Of a DNA stretch of 64,000 nucleotides, positions 44,633 through 53,798 are shown in pieces. Source of the DNA: Saccharospirillaceae bacterium (GTDB taxonomy: Bacteria; Pseudomonadota; Gammaproteobacteria; Pseudomonadales; Oceanobacteraceae). The notes below the pieces were generated by a model. The model made no database searches. It saw only the letters and a list, made by a program, of their open reading frames with translations, and had not been told where the DNA came from. Positions within the stretch are counted from its first letter, which is position 1; each line of letters begins with the position of its first letter. The translations under genes were made by a program, and so were the position numbers. The stretch is taken from contig JAKVCS010000001.1 in assembly GCA_022448365.1 (NCBI GenBank), forward strand, positions 434,001 to 498,000. Direction: 5' to 3'.

Positions 44633-46456
44633 ATGTCTGATGCTGCAAAAACCGTTTCTTTAGGGAATATTGTTAGTCAATTAATACGCCAGCTTCCGGA
44701 TATGCCTACCACCCTAAAAGGGGTAGCAGCTCTGGCAGGTACGAAACCGAATAAAAACAAGTCCATTGGTCTGTTGCTGGAAAAGCACGCAAAGAATCAG
44801 CCGAATCATATTGCTGTTCGCTATCAGTCGATCACTTACACCTACGGTGAATTAAATAAACAGGCCAATCGCCTGGCACATTTGATTGCCAGTCAGGGCG
44901 TGGGGATGGGTGATACTGTGGGTATTTTACTGGAGAATCGCCCGGAAACGTTAATCGCCGTATTAGCCACGGTAAAGCTGGGCGCTATCGCCAGTATGAT
45001 GAACACCTCACAACGCGGTGAAGTGCTGTTGCACAGCATTACACTGGTGTCGCCCAAGTTGATGCTGGTTGGCGAAGAGATGCTGGAAAATATGGCCACG
45101 GTGGAACAACAGCTACCGGTTGAACTGACAACGCAACTTTATTACGTCAGAGACACGGGCCATAAAGAAGCCCCCGCGCACTATCAGGATATCGAACCAC
45201 TCTGCGCACAGCACACAGGCGATAACCCCGCGTCCACCAAACAGGTAAAAATGCATCAACCGTGCTATTACATTTTTACGTCCGGTACGACAGGACTGCC
45301 AAAAGCGTCTGTTATGAGTCATTACCGCTGGCATAAATCGATGGCAGGAATGGGTCTGGCATCGATGAAACTGAAAAAAGATGACGTGTTGTATGTCTCC
45401 CTGCCGCTCTATCATAACAATGCCTTAACGGTTTCTCTGGCTGCGGTGTTGGGTGCCGGTGCCTGTATTGCCATTTCACGTAAATTCAGTGTCAGCCGCT
45501 TCTGGGATGAAGTTCGCGATTACGGAGCAACCGCGTTCTGTTACATCGGTGAATTGTGTCGCTACCTGCTAAACACACAACCAGCGGCCAATGATCAGGA
45601 TCATAAAATCCGGGTCGTTATTGGTAACGGGTTACGTCCGGATATCTGGATGGAATTCAAACAGCGTTTTGGTATTCAACACATTAACGAATTTTATGGC
45701 GCCAGCGAATGCAACCTGGTGTTTACCAATGTCTTTAATCTGGATAAGACCGCTGGCTTCTGCCCCCTGCCTTACAACATTGTCGAATACGATATCGAAC
45801 AAGATGCACCTGTGCGTAATAACAAGAACTACATGAATCCGGTAAAAGCAGGCAGCACCGGATTATTAATCACTGAGGTCAATGACAAACAGCCGTTTGA
45901 AGGTTATACCGATGAAGAAGCCACGAATAAAAAACTGTTTCGTGATGTGTTCAAAAAAGGGGATTGCTGGTTTAACACCGGAGACATGGTGTTAAATCAG
46001 GGTTACGGCCATATCGCGTTCGCCGACCGCCTGGGCGATACCTTCCGCTGGAAAGGCGAAAACGTTGCCACAACAGAGGTCGAATCGGTATTAATGGATT
46101 ATCCCGACATTGAACATGCCGTCGCTTATGGTGTAGAAGTTCCCTACACCGATGGCCGTGCAGGCATGGCGGCCTTGACGCTGAACACTTCCGCAGACAA
46201 GGTCAATTGGGGCGCAGTCACCCGGCATCTGCGCGAAAAACTGCCCACCTATGCCATTCCTTTATTTTTACGTATCCGCGAACAGGAAGAGATTACCGGT
46301 ACGTTTAAATACCGCAAAGTTGAGCTGAAAAAAGAAGCGTATCACCTTGATCAGGTGTCTGAGCCAGTACTGGTATTAGCCAATAAAGCGCCCAGCTACG
46401 AAGCGCTCAAAACCGATGCTGAAAGTCAGATTAACAGTGGTGAATTCGCACTCTGA
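44633..46456 (+). CDS. Long-chain acyl-CoA synthetase (FATP/FadD6-like)
   Basis: 607 aa AMP-forming ligase. P-loop-like AMP motif YIFTSGTTGLPKASVM near residue 213, EFYGASECN near 360, NTGDMVLNQGYGHIAFADRLGDTFRWKGENV near 450, and C-terminal KYRKVELK near 565. The FATP subgroup activates very long-chain fatty acids and bile acids; the EFYGASE variant is typical. RBS AAGGA precedes the ATG. It comes 140 bp after the ACAD gene on the same strand; a hairpin separates them, so co-transcription is plausible but not certain. Confidence 0.93.
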   Translation: MSDAAKTVSLGNIVSQLIRQLPDMPTTLKGVAALAGTKPNKNKSIGLLLEKHAKNQPNHIAVRYQSITYTYGELNKQANRLAHLIASQGVGMGDTVGILLENRPETLIAVLATVKLGAIASMMNTSQRGEVLLHSITLVSPKLMLVGEEMLENMATVEQQLPVELTTQLYYVRDTGHKEAPAHYQDIEPLCAQHTGDNPASTKQVKMHQPCYYIFTSGTTGLPKASVMSHYRWHKSMAGMGLASMKLKKDDVLYVSLPLYHNNALTVSLAAVLGAGACIAISRKFSVSRFWDEVRDYGATAFCYIGELCRYLLNTQPAANDQDHKIRVVIGNGLRPDIWMEFKQRFGIQHINEFYGASECNLVFTNVFNLDKTAGFCPLPYNIVEYDIEQDAPVRNNKNYMNPVKAGSTGLLITEVNDKQPFEGYTDEEATNKKLFRDVFKKGDCWFNTGDMVLNQGYGHIAFADRLGDTFRWKGENVATTEVESVLMDYPDIEHAVAYGVEVPYTDGRAGMAALTLNTSADKVNWGAVTRHLREKLPTYAIPLFLRIREQEEITGTFKYRKVELKKEAYHLDQVSEPVLVLANKAPSYEALKTDAESQINSGEFAL

Positions 46457-46484
46457 CCAGGTTCAAGACACGGTTCAGGAGAAG

Positions 46485-46549
46485 CGTCCCCCAGGCCAAC
46501 ACCATCAGAAAGGCCCAGCAGAATACAAATGGGCCTCGGACGGGGGACG
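46485..46549. other. Structured segment before purE
   Basis: Outer arms CGTCCCCC (46485-46492) and GGGGGACG (46542-46549) enclose an inner AGGCCCA (46511-46517) and TGGGCCT (46530-46536) stem. It lies just after the CoA-ligase stop and before the purE promoter. A terminator-like or leader structure is possible; there is no T-tract. Confidence 0.4.
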
Positions 46550-46661
46550 ACTCAGCAACATTAATAACATTATCTTTTGCAGAATCGCACAAAATCCTGA
46601 CCAAGTGGTTACCCAGAAACGGAGAAAATTTGCCATCCAGCCTCAGTATTTGAGTGCTTTA

Positions 46662-46670
46662 TGCTAGAAT
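46662..46670 (+). promoter_or_regulatory. Extended -10 promoter of purE
   Basis: TGC-TAGAAT (TG at 46662, hexamer 46665-46670) followed by GC-rich discriminator. No good -35 is seen at 17 bp, as often with extended -10 promoters. Sits 90 bp before the purE start. Confidence 0.5.
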
Positions 46671-46760
46671 GCGCGCCTTTCAAATCTCAGCAGCGGTATC
46701 TGCAGATTGTCAGACACCCAGCCTGAGTTAAATACGCATTACACAGCAAAAGGTGTCTCC

Positions 46761-47255
46761 ATGACTGTACCCGTCGGAATTATTATGGGCTCCAAGAGCG
46801 ATTGGCCAACCATGCAACATGCGGCCGATATGCTGGACAAACTGGGCGTTGCCTACGAAGTCAAGGTCGTTTCGGCCCACCGCACTCCGGATTTGCTGTT
46901 TAGCTACGCCAAAGAAGCTCAGGGGCGTGGTATCAAAGTTATTATCGCTGGTGCTGGCGGTGCTGCTCACTTGCCCGGTATGGCGGCTTCACAAACGTCT
47001 TTACCTGTATTAGGTGTACCGGTTAAAAGCCGCGCGTTAAATGGTATCGATTCGCTGCTGTCGATTGCACAAATGCCGGGTGGCGTGGCCGTAGGCACCC
47101 TCGCTATTGGTGATGCCGGAGCTAAAAATGCCGGCCTGCTGGCAGCACAGATTCTGGCAACCTCGGATGATGAGCTGCTGAAACGGGTTGATGCTTTCCG
47201 CGCGGAACAAACCGAGACGGTATTGTCACAACCAGACCCTCGCGACGCTGAGTAA
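46761..47255 (+). CDS. purE: 5-(carboxyamino)imidazole ribonucleotide mutase PurE
   Basis: 164 aa. Signature [13 protein letters not shown] at the start, VSAHRTPD and [13 protein letters not shown] are the class I PurE active-site motifs, the last including the substrate loop. It converts N5-CAIR to CAIR in purine synthesis. I chose ATG at 46761 because an AAGG precedes it and the family starts there; an upstream in-frame reading to 46707 adds unlike residues. Followed by purK 85 bp later. Confidence 0.97.
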   Translation: MTVPVGIIMGSKSDWPTMQHAADMLDKLGVAYEVKVVSAHRTPDLLFSYAKEAQGRGIKVIIAGAGGAAHLPGMAASQTSLPVLGVPVKSRALNGIDSLLSIAQMPGGVAVGTLAIGDAGAKNAGLLAAQILATSDDELLKRVDAFRAEQTETVLSQPDPRDAE

Positions 47256-47340
47256 TCTATCGACCCGATCAGGCGGCTATTGTGATGAGACACAGTCAGC
47301 CTGACCTCCCTATTCCATTGATGAGCAAACGAGACACCCG

Positions 47341-48414
47341 ATGAAAATTGGTATCTTAGGAAACGGCCAGTTAGGCCAGATGTTAGAGTCCAGTGTTACC
47401 GATCTGAGTGATCTGGCAATCTCCCTGTACGATCTGCGCGCCCATGAAGAAGGTAAGCTGAACGCCTTTGTCAACGAGGTCGATATCGTTTCCTACGAAA
47501 CCGAAAACATTCCGGCGCACATCGTGGAACTGCTGGAACCGGTTGAAGACAAGGTATTCCCGAGCCTGAAAGCACTCAAAGTATTCCAGAACCGTTTACT
47601 GGAAAAGAATGCGTTACGCGCTGCCGGTATCGATACCGCTGATTTCTGTGCGGTCAACTCGCTGGAAGACGTACACACCGCGATTGAAACCCTCGGTCTG
47701 CCGATTGTGATGAAAACCACCACCGAAGGTTACGACGGCAAAGGTCAGTTTGTATTACGCACTGCGGAAGATGCCGCCCCCGCCTGGAACACCATTGGCA
47801 ACCGCGAACTTATCGCCGAAGCTTTCGTCCCGTTCCTGCGCGAAACCTCCGTGATCGCCAGTCGCGATCGCGACGGTAACGTTAACGTCTGGCCAATGAC
47901 CGAAAACGTACACCACGAAGGCATCCTGCGTTATTCCCTGTATCCGGCCACGGGCCTGTCTGACGACAAAGCACAAATCGCAGAACGTTATATCCGTGAC
48001 CTGGCCAACAGCCTGGATTATGTCGGCACCATGACCCTGGAGCTGTTTGAAACCGAACAGGGCCTGGTCGCCAATGAAGTGGCACCTCGCGTTCACAACT
48101 CCGGCCACTGGTCGATTGAGGGCGCCGAAGCCAGCCAGTTCCGTAACCATATGCTGGCGTTAAGTGGTAAACCACTGGGCAATACCGACTCCAAATACCC
48201 GGCAGTAGCCATGTTAAATGTGATTGGTGAAGAGGATTCTTCATTAAAAGCCGACAGCCTCAGCAACGCTTACCGTCACTCTTATGGTAAAGAAGCACGT
48301 CCGGCCCGGAAGCTTGGGCACATTACCGTCGTTGCCGACAGCGTTGAAGAACGTGACCTGACAATTGATGCCTTAGTCGACGTCATGCCGGAAGGTGTGT
48401 GGAATAAAGGGTAA
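47341..48414 (+). CDS. purK: N5-carboxyaminoimidazole ribonucleotide synthase PurK
   Basis: 357 aa ATP-grasp enzyme. N-terminal GILGNGQLGQML, middle GLPIVMKTTTEGYDGKGQF (ATP-grasp loop), EAFVPFLRETSVIA, and VANEVAPRVHNSGHWS near residue 240. It uses ATP and bicarbonate to make N5-CAIR, the substrate of PurE upstream. Slightly divergent from E. coli in the first 100 residues. Confidence 0.96.
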   Translation: MKIGILGNGQLGQMLESSVTDLSDLAISLYDLRAHEEGKLNAFVNEVDIVSYETENIPAHIVELLEPVEDKVFPSLKALKVFQNRLLEKNALRAAGIDTADFCAVNSLEDVHTAIETLGLPIVMKTTTEGYDGKGQFVLRTAEDAAPAWNTIGNRELIAEAFVPFLRETSVIASRDRDGNVNVWPMTENVHHEGILRYSLYPATGLSDDKAQIAERYIRDLANSLDYVGTMTLELFETEQGLVANEVAPRVHNSGHWSIEGAEASQFRNHMLALSGKPLGNTDSKYPAVAMLNVIGEEDSSLKADSLSNAYRHSYGKEARPARKLGHITVVADSVEERDLTIDALVDVMPEGVWNKG

Positions 48415-48473
48415 CTGAGGTAACATAACACCCGGTTAACCCAGTTATTTTGAGATTATTAGAGACAGTTGAG

Positions 48474-49019
48474 ATGGCAAAATCTCTGCAAGAACAGCTT
48501 TTAGCGGCTGGCCTGGTCGACAAGAAAAAGGCCAAAAAGAACGCCAAAGCAATGAAAAAGCAGGAACACCTGCAACGTACCGGCCAGGAAAATGAGCTGG
48601 ATGTTGCCAAGCAAAAAGCGGAACAAGCACGCCAGAAAAAGGCCGAGCAGGATCGCGAGCTGAATCTGAAGCGTGAAGAAGAAGCGCAGCAAAAAGCCAT
48701 TCAGGCGCAGATTAAACAGCTGATTGATACCAACGCCATCCGCAGCGAAAAAGGCGACATCAAATACCAGTTTGTTGGCGCCGACAACAAGATCAAACAA
48801 CTGTACGTTGATCAGGCCATCTGGGATCGCCTGAGTCGTGGTCAACTGGCAATTATTGCCCAGGGAAAAAGCCACGCGGTGATTCCCGTGCCGGTAACCG
48901 AGAAAATCCGTCAGCGTGATGAAAAACTCTTTATCTATATCGCAGAAAACCAGAGCGCCGAACTGGAAGAAGACGATCCGTATGCGGCATACCAGATCCC
49001 AGATGATCTGATGTGGTAA
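48474..49019 (+). CDS. DUF2058 (YaiL-like) protein
   Basis: 181 aa. MAKSLQEQLLAAGLVDKKKAKK start, a highly charged coiled-coil (about 20-75) rich in Lys, Gln and Glu, then QIKQLIDTNAIRSEKGDIKYQFVGADNKIKQ, and ends with EDDPYAAYQIPDDLMW, all typical of the DUF2058/YaiL family, a nucleoprotein-associated family of unknown role. ATG at 48474 follows purK by 59 bp. Confidence 0.9.
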   Translation: MAKSLQEQLLAAGLVDKKKAKKNAKAMKKQEHLQRTGQENELDVAKQKAEQARQKKAEQDRELNLKREEEAQQKAIQAQIKQLIDTNAIRSEKGDIKYQFVGADNKIKQLYVDQAIWDRLSRGQLAIIAQGKSHAVIPVPVTEKIRQRDEKLFIYIAENQSAELEEDDPYAAYQIPDDLMW

Positions 49020-49032
49020 CAGGAGCGAGCTC

Positions 49033-49560
49033 ATGGAAAAACGAATGGTCGTGGCACAACTTGAGTGCCCTGCCCGTCAGGTACCTTCCGGCGTTCCGAC
49101 TCTGATTCCGGCTGGCACCTTTGTCACCATCAATCAGGCGCTGGGCGGCAACTACACGGTAACGGTTAACGGCAATATGATGCGCGTTGATGGTACCGAC
49201 GCTGCTGCACTGGGCCTGGAAGCGGAAGACATTCAGTTTGAAGACCGCGGTGATAACGCCGTTCATAAAGATCAGATTGAACAGGCACTACGTACGATTT
49301 TTGATCCGGAAATTCCGATTAACCTGCTCGATCTGGGTTTAATTTACGGCATTGATATCGACGGCAGCAAAGCGCATATCCGCATGACGTTAACCGCTCC
49401 GACCTGCGGCATGGGTCCGGTGTTAATTTCCGATGTAAAATACCGTGTGGCGAAAGTGCCGAATGTATCCGAGGTGGAAGTTGAACTGGTGTTTGATCCG
49501 CCCTGGAGCAAAGACATGATGACGGAAGAAGCCCAGCTGGAAGCGGGTTTGTTCTTCTGA
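49033..49560 (+). CDS. sufT: Iron-sulfur assembly protein SufT
   Basis: 175 aa, DUF59-containing. N-terminal beta region (IPAGTFVTINQALGGNYTVT) is the long SufT type, followed by the MIP18/DUF59 core FDPEIPINLLDLGLIYGIDI and TAPTCGMGPVLISDV with the conserved Cys. It helps mature Fe-S proteins, probably in carrier or scaffold function. AGGAGCGAGCTC sits before the ATG. 13 bp after the DUF2058 gene, so co-transcribed, and ended by a strong terminator. Confidence 0.93.
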   Translation: MEKRMVVAQLECPARQVPSGVPTLIPAGTFVTINQALGGNYTVTVNGNMMRVDGTDAAALGLEAEDIQFEDRGDNAVHKDQIEQALRTIFDPEIPINLLDLGLIYGIDIDGSKAHIRMTLTAPTCGMGPVLISDVKYRVAKVPNVSEVEVELVFDPPWSKDMMTEEAQLEAGLFF

Positions 49561-49581
49561 GGCAAGCAAGTCTTTGATAAA

Positions 49582-49612
49582 AAAACAGCGGCGAGTTTGC
49601 CGCTGTTTTTTA
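49582..49612 (+). terminator. Terminator of the purE-sufT region
   Basis: Nine-base arms AACAGCGGC (49584-49592) and GCCGCTGTT (49599-49607) with loop GAGTTT, T-run after. Confidence 0.93.
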
Positions 49613-49683
49613 GTTGTGATGCAGTCACCTTAACGACTCAGAAATCCAAATTCGCGATTATAAAAAGTCGTGCGTAGAAACCG

Positions 49684-50505
49684 TTATTTCCATACACCCT
49701 GCGTGGCAACGACACCCGCATAATCCAGAAATGAACGCGCTGGCCGACCGAGTATTGTCTCCACAGTATTCGTGATCGATTCATTGCGACCATCCAGTAC
49801 GTTGACGAATAACTCATGAATTAACCAGGCCATATCATCCGCCATCCCATGCTGTTTGGCAGCTTCAAGGTAGGCGTCCACAGGCACCGGAATGAAGGCA
49901 ATGTCACGATCCACAACCTGGCTGATGTGCCCGACGCAGTACTCAAATGTCAGTAGCTCAGGGCCGGTAACTTCAAACAACTGATTCTGTAATGCCGGAT
50001 CGGTTAACGCAGTAACCGCAACGTCGGCGATGTCATCCACATCAATAAAAGGCTCTGTTGCGTTCGGCTGTGGCAGCACCAGCTCACCCGCTTGGATACC
50101 GTCGAGCATAAAGCTCTCACTGAAGTTCTGCATGAACCAGCTGGCACGCACAATATTCCAGCTCAGGCCGCTATTGATGACCGCGTTTTCTGCCCGCTGC
50201 GCCCCATCCTCGCCACGACCCGATAATAACACCAGATGTTTAACTCCCTGCTGCCGTGCAACGTCAACAAGTTCACGAAGATCATCTTCTGCTTGCGGAA
50301 TTGCCAAATCCGGGTGATAGGTCACATAAGCCGCGCTAACCCCCTGTAAGGCAGCAAACCAACTACTGCGGTCGCTCCAGTCAAAAGGTATCTCGCTGGT
50401 ACGCGATAACCCGCGGGTTGAGTAACCCAAACGGTCCAATCGCGATAACACCCGTGCGCCGGTTTTACCTGTTGCGCCGATTACGGCAATTATTTCTGTA
50501 GCCAT
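49684..50505 (-). CDS. NmrA-like NAD(P)-binding protein
   Basis: 273 aa. N-terminal Rossmann motif VIGATGKTGARVLSRL (GxxGxxG) is the NmrA/atypical SDR fold, with LVLLSGRGEDGAQRAENAV and the segment SWNIVRASWFMQNF typical of azoreductase/QorB-like members. It lacks the Ser-Tyr-Lys triad, so it may be a redox sensor or NADPH-quinone reductase (QOR2). An AraC regulator is divergent (141 bp apart), suggesting regulation by it. Confidence 0.88.
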   Translation of the reverse strand: MATEIIAVIGATGKTGARVLSRLDRLGYSTRGLSRTSEIPFDWSDRSSWFAALQGVSAAYVTYHPDLAIPQAEDDLRELVDVARQQGVKHLVLLSGRGEDGAQRAENAVINSGLSWNIVRASWFMQNFSESFMLDGIQAGELVLPQPNATEPFIDVDDIADVAVTALTDPALQNQLFEVTGPELLTFEYCVGHISQVVDRDIAFIPVPVDAYLEAAKQHGMADDMAWLIHELFVNVLDGRNESITNTVETILGRPARSFLDYAGVVATQGVWK

Positions 50506-50645
50506 TACTTCACCTTCCAGATAATTAATGAGTGGCTACCAGTGTAAAACTGCGCAACTTGATATTACTTTGCTGTATCGCCATACTTTTTGGCAGTTCG
50601 TCCAAATCAGACTTTACCGTTAGCCGATGGAAGCGAGAGTAGCCG

Positions 50646-51662
50646 ATGAGCGACCAGCATGTGTCTGGGCAAGGCGTCAATAATTACCGGGAAATACCGC
50701 GCGCCTCCGATACGCTTGGTGACACGTTATATTCATTACGACTTGATGGTGTCATTTACGCCAGCTCAGAATTAATCTCTCCCTGGGGCATTGCCATGCC
50801 AGCCCTAAGTGGGAAGATGATGTTCCACATCGTTACCGAAGGTGGCTGCTGGCTGCGCTTTAAAGATGGTGAAAGTCATTATCTGAAACCGGGTGAGCTG
50901 GCACTCATTCCACGTGGTGAAGGTCATTGTATATCTGATACCACGAAACAACGTTGTGCGCCTTTTTTCGATATTCCGGTAATCCGCTTATCCGATCGAT
51001 TTGAATTAATTCGTTATGGCGGTCGCTCTCAGGCAAATAACACACATTCCAGCAACGGCCCGCCGGATACTCGCCTGACCTGTGGTGTATTAAATTTTGA
51101 CCAAGTGCTGGGGAAGAAATTAATAAATCAATTACCACAGATTATTCACATCACCAGCGACGATGACACCTCAACGCAACACTTACAGACGCTTCTGCAA
51201 TTAATGGGGCAGGAAGCACGCACACTATCGCCCGGCGGTGAAACCGTAATTGCCAATCTGGCCGATATCATTGTTATTCAGGCGTTACGCCATTGGCTTA
51301 GCCATTCACCGCAAGCCAACATCGGTTGGCTGGGAGCACTGAAAGACCCGAAACTGGGAAAAGCTCTGACCGCAATTCACAACAGTCCGGAAACCAGCTG
51401 GACCGTTCAGCAACTGGCACAACAAGCGGGGATGTCACGTTCTGGCTTTTCCGCGCGTTTTACCGAGGTTATCGGTACCTCGGTTAAGCAATATGTTACC
51501 GACTGGCGCATGAATTTAGCCCGACTACGAATTATGCAATCGGACGTTACCCTGGCGCAGTTGGCTGATGAACTGGGTTATCAATCGGAAGCGGCATTTT
51601 CACGCGCGTATAAACGGGTTGTCGGAGAACCGCCGATGCGAGCGCGAGCGACGGCGGAATAG
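50646..51662 (+). CDS. AraC-family regulator with cupin_6 domain
   Basis: 338 aa. An N-terminal cupin-like ligand-binding domain (about 20-200, PF12852 type; YASSELISPWGIAMPALSGKM and LKPGELALIPRGEGHCI) is followed by a 60-residue linker and AraC HTH (about 240-335): TVQQLAQQAGMSRSGFSARF and LAQLADELGYQSEAAFSRAYKRVVGEPP. Such regulators often sit divergently to an oxidoreductase, here the NmrA-like gene. Inducer unknown. Confidence 0.92.
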   Translation: MSDQHVSGQGVNNYREIPRASDTLGDTLYSLRLDGVIYASSELISPWGIAMPALSGKMMFHIVTEGGCWLRFKDGESHYLKPGELALIPRGEGHCISDTTKQRCAPFFDIPVIRLSDRFELIRYGGRSQANNTHSSNGPPDTRLTCGVLNFDQVLGKKLINQLPQIIHITSDDDTSTQHLQTLLQLMGQEARTLSPGGETVIANLADIIVIQALRHWLSHSPQANIGWLGALKDPKLGKALTAIHNSPETSWTVQQLAQQAGMSRSGFSARFTEVIGTSVKQYVTDWRMNLARLRIMQSDVTLAQLADELGYQSEAAFSRAYKRVVGEPPMRARATAE

Positions 51663-51711
51663 GCACTCTGGCTTGGTCCGACAATCACGAGAAAGTCAGT
51701 AACGGTAATCC

Positions 51712-52293
51712 TCAGTTGAACGACACCGGTACTTCAGCATAATTGTCTAAGCAGGTTTGGTTGTCGTCTTTATCACTGCAGAAGGTCGCCATAATAAAGC
51801 CCGATTGCGGCAAACTCTGTGAATCAAATGTCAGCGATAGCGGGAAGGTCACATTAATGTTCAGTGTCATCACGCGCGCTCCGACATCCCTGGTTTACGT
51901 GACTGCCAACGTATCACAGGTTACCGACAAAGACGTCAGGTACTTACAGCCGAGCACATAAGAGATATCGCCTCTCATGGGGGGCAATGGAAAGCTGAAT
52001 CCTGTCAGTGAAAACAGCGGGTCTGTCAGAACCTCACGCTCGACTGGCTCATCATCGAAATAAAATTTTAAGCGCTCATCCGATGGCTGCCCTTCATAAA
52101 CACGACTTGTCGAATTCACCGTCAGGCCAATATAAAACCTGCCGCTGTCCATATTGGTATGCAACTGCGCCTTACCATCAGATACTTCGGCGTTACCTGT
52201 TACCCGCATGGAATCGATTTTACTGAGGCTGTTATTACCGTTGGTGCCCGTTACTTCGATACGGGTCGCGTTGTTCCGTAAAGACTTAGCAAG
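51712..52293 (-). pseudogene. Decayed secreted-protein gene with in-frame stop
   Basis: A single frame on the minus strand, bounded by a TGA at 52294, runs from 52293 to 51712 and is broken by one TAA at 51895-51897. Both halves translate into a similar beta-rich style (e.g. SGRFYIGLTVNSTSRV, LNINVTFPLSLTFDSQ). The upper half has only a weak ATG at 52209 with no ribosome binding site and no signal peptide, so the 5' end is missing. It may be a truncated exported protein. An alternative is two unrelated short ORFs. Confidence 0.5.
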
Positions 52294-52308
52294 TCAAGCT
52301 GAAGCGGG

Positions 52309-52524
52309 TTACTTCCAGCCCTGCCGCCATTGAGCATCATCCTTCAGATCTTGCCAATCGATTGCGCACTCGTTGTGTGTCATCACCGCTTCAATTAAGC
52401 AGTGGATAACGTCACCTTCCTCGTCAAACTCGACTTCGGTAATCATAAAGTGCTTTTCTTTGTTTTTCGGTTTAACGGCAGTCCATTTGCTGTTGAGAAG
52501 TTTTTTCGGATTAATTCTGTTCAA
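52309..52524 (-). CDS. TIGR02450-type tryptophan-rich small protein
   Basis: 71 aa with the TTG start at 52524, or 92 aa if an ATG at 52587 is used. The conserved body NRINPKKLLNSKWTAVKP, KNKEKHFMITEVEFDEEG, and CAIDWQDLKDDAQWRQGW at the C-terminus matches the Trp-rich TIGR02450/DUF2389 family of unknown function. I chose TTG because AGGGG precedes it by six bases and the family begins with N-R-I-N-P. Monocistronic. Confidence 0.8.
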   Translation of the reverse strand: MNRINPKKLLNSKWTAVKPKNKEKHFMITEVEFDEEGDVIHCLIEAVMTHNECAIDWQDLKDDAQWRQGWK

Positions 52525-52689
52525 GGGTATCCCCTGTGGTTTCATGACAGCCCGGCACATCGAAGAATCATAGTAATGACACCTCACTGACTCAGATAGA
52601 ATGTTCTCAGGTGAAAGGTGTCATGGTCAAGGAAGACGAAACAGAGTCCAGGCATATCTGAGAATCGGTTAATTCAAATCAACCGATCT

Positions 52690-53544
52690 TCAGACAAACG
52701 AAATATCTGCCACTTTAATCACAGTGCCGGAGACCCAGATATTTGTGATAACGTCATCTTCAGTTTCTGCGGAGGCAACAATTTCGCTGGGCCGGCCTAA
52801 CAACCTTCCCTGCGAAATAGTGATCGGATTTTCTGTTGAACAAACCCGGTGCTTGTACAAGTAGGCTGCCGTCGGGCCAGCCGCACTGCCAGTGGCGATA
52901 TCTTCAACAGAACCATCGTTATCCCAGGTTCGTCCCTCAAAATTATTGATATCAAAGATATAAACGAACTTAGCCCCGAAACTCTCCAACAAACTTTCAA
53001 AATCAGAGACAGAGATTTTTGCATTCTCCAAACCACTTGAAACAGGAACAATTAAGTACGGCAAGCCGGTCGAAATTACTTCCAGAGGATAGTCCGTTAA
53101 GTTCATCGTATCCAGATTGAGAGCAACACGTACTTTTTCCGTTTGATCGACATTGAGTACACCCAGAAACTCGGGCTTCCCCTGATCCATCGAGGCTTTG
53201 AAATACTTGTCAGTCACTTCAGTTTTGACATGTACGGTCTTTCGGTTCAACACAATATCCCAATCATGGTGGTTATTGTTACCGTATTCGTCATGTAAAT
53301 GTGCCGCTAAACCAACCACGGGATGACCAGCAAAGTCTAACTCTTCATCAACTGTGAATATTCTGGCCCTGACCGAAGAATCCGTGATGCGTTCAGAGAT
53401 GAATATTGATTCAAATTGTCTCATCTCTTGCGTTAGTGCCAGCATTTGCCGGGCATCCAGTGATTCATAATCGTAGAAAATGGTCAGGCCGTTACCTGAA
53501 AGCCGCTGTTTAGCAAATACATCAACCAGTTTACATTTCATCAT
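52690..53544 (-). CDS. PhzF-like isomerase
   Basis: 284 aa PhzF/DAP epimerase-like fold. Opening CKLVDVFAKQRLSGNGLTIF, active-site Glu in MRQFESIFI, and GSVEDIATGSAAGPTAAYL near 215 are the family signatures (D-I-A-T-G-S-A-A). The middle part is divergent. Phenazine synthesis requires phzABCDEG, absent here, so a housekeeping or detoxification role is more likely. A palindrome TGTCTCATGAGACA is 165 bp upstream. ATG at 53544. Confidence 0.88.
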   Translation of the reverse strand: MMKCKLVDVFAKQRLSGNGLTIFYDYESLDARQMLALTQEMRQFESIFISERITDSSVRARIFTVDEELDFAGHPVVGLAAHLHDEYGNNNHHDWDIVLNRKTVHVKTEVTDKYFKASMDQGKPEFLGVLNVDQTEKVRVALNLDTMNLTDYPLEVISTGLPYLIVPVSSGLENAKISVSDFESLLESFGAKFVYIFDINNFEGRTWDNDGSVEDIATGSAAGPTAAYLYKHRVCSTENPITISQGRLLGRPSEIVASAETEDDVITNIWVSGTVIKVADISFV

Positions 53545-53708
53545 ATTCTCTTTACTTATCTGGGTTCACAAAGGTGGGTTGCTGTTTCTTGACAATCAGA
53601 CAGACTATTTTTGATGTTGCTTTTCATTCTATTCTCCCAGTAACTGGTCACTGCGTCTGGATACGGAGGAAAGACAACCAAAGCCCCATTGGAATGCATG
53701 GAATTCTA

Positions 53709-53722
53709 TGTCTCATGAGACA
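53709..53722. promoter_or_regulatory. Perfect palindrome upstream of phzF-like gene
   Basis: TGTCTCATGAGACA, 14 bp, self-complementary, in the 254-bp region (53545-53798) between the PhzF-like start and the flavodoxin-like gene end. Candidate operator for either gene; no regulator match known. Confidence 0.4.
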
Positions 53723-53798
53723 GATTTATCAAACATGATGTTGTATTTTTCTGTTCTCATGAATCTAAAATTCTGGCTGGTTACGCGTTCGTTATTTA

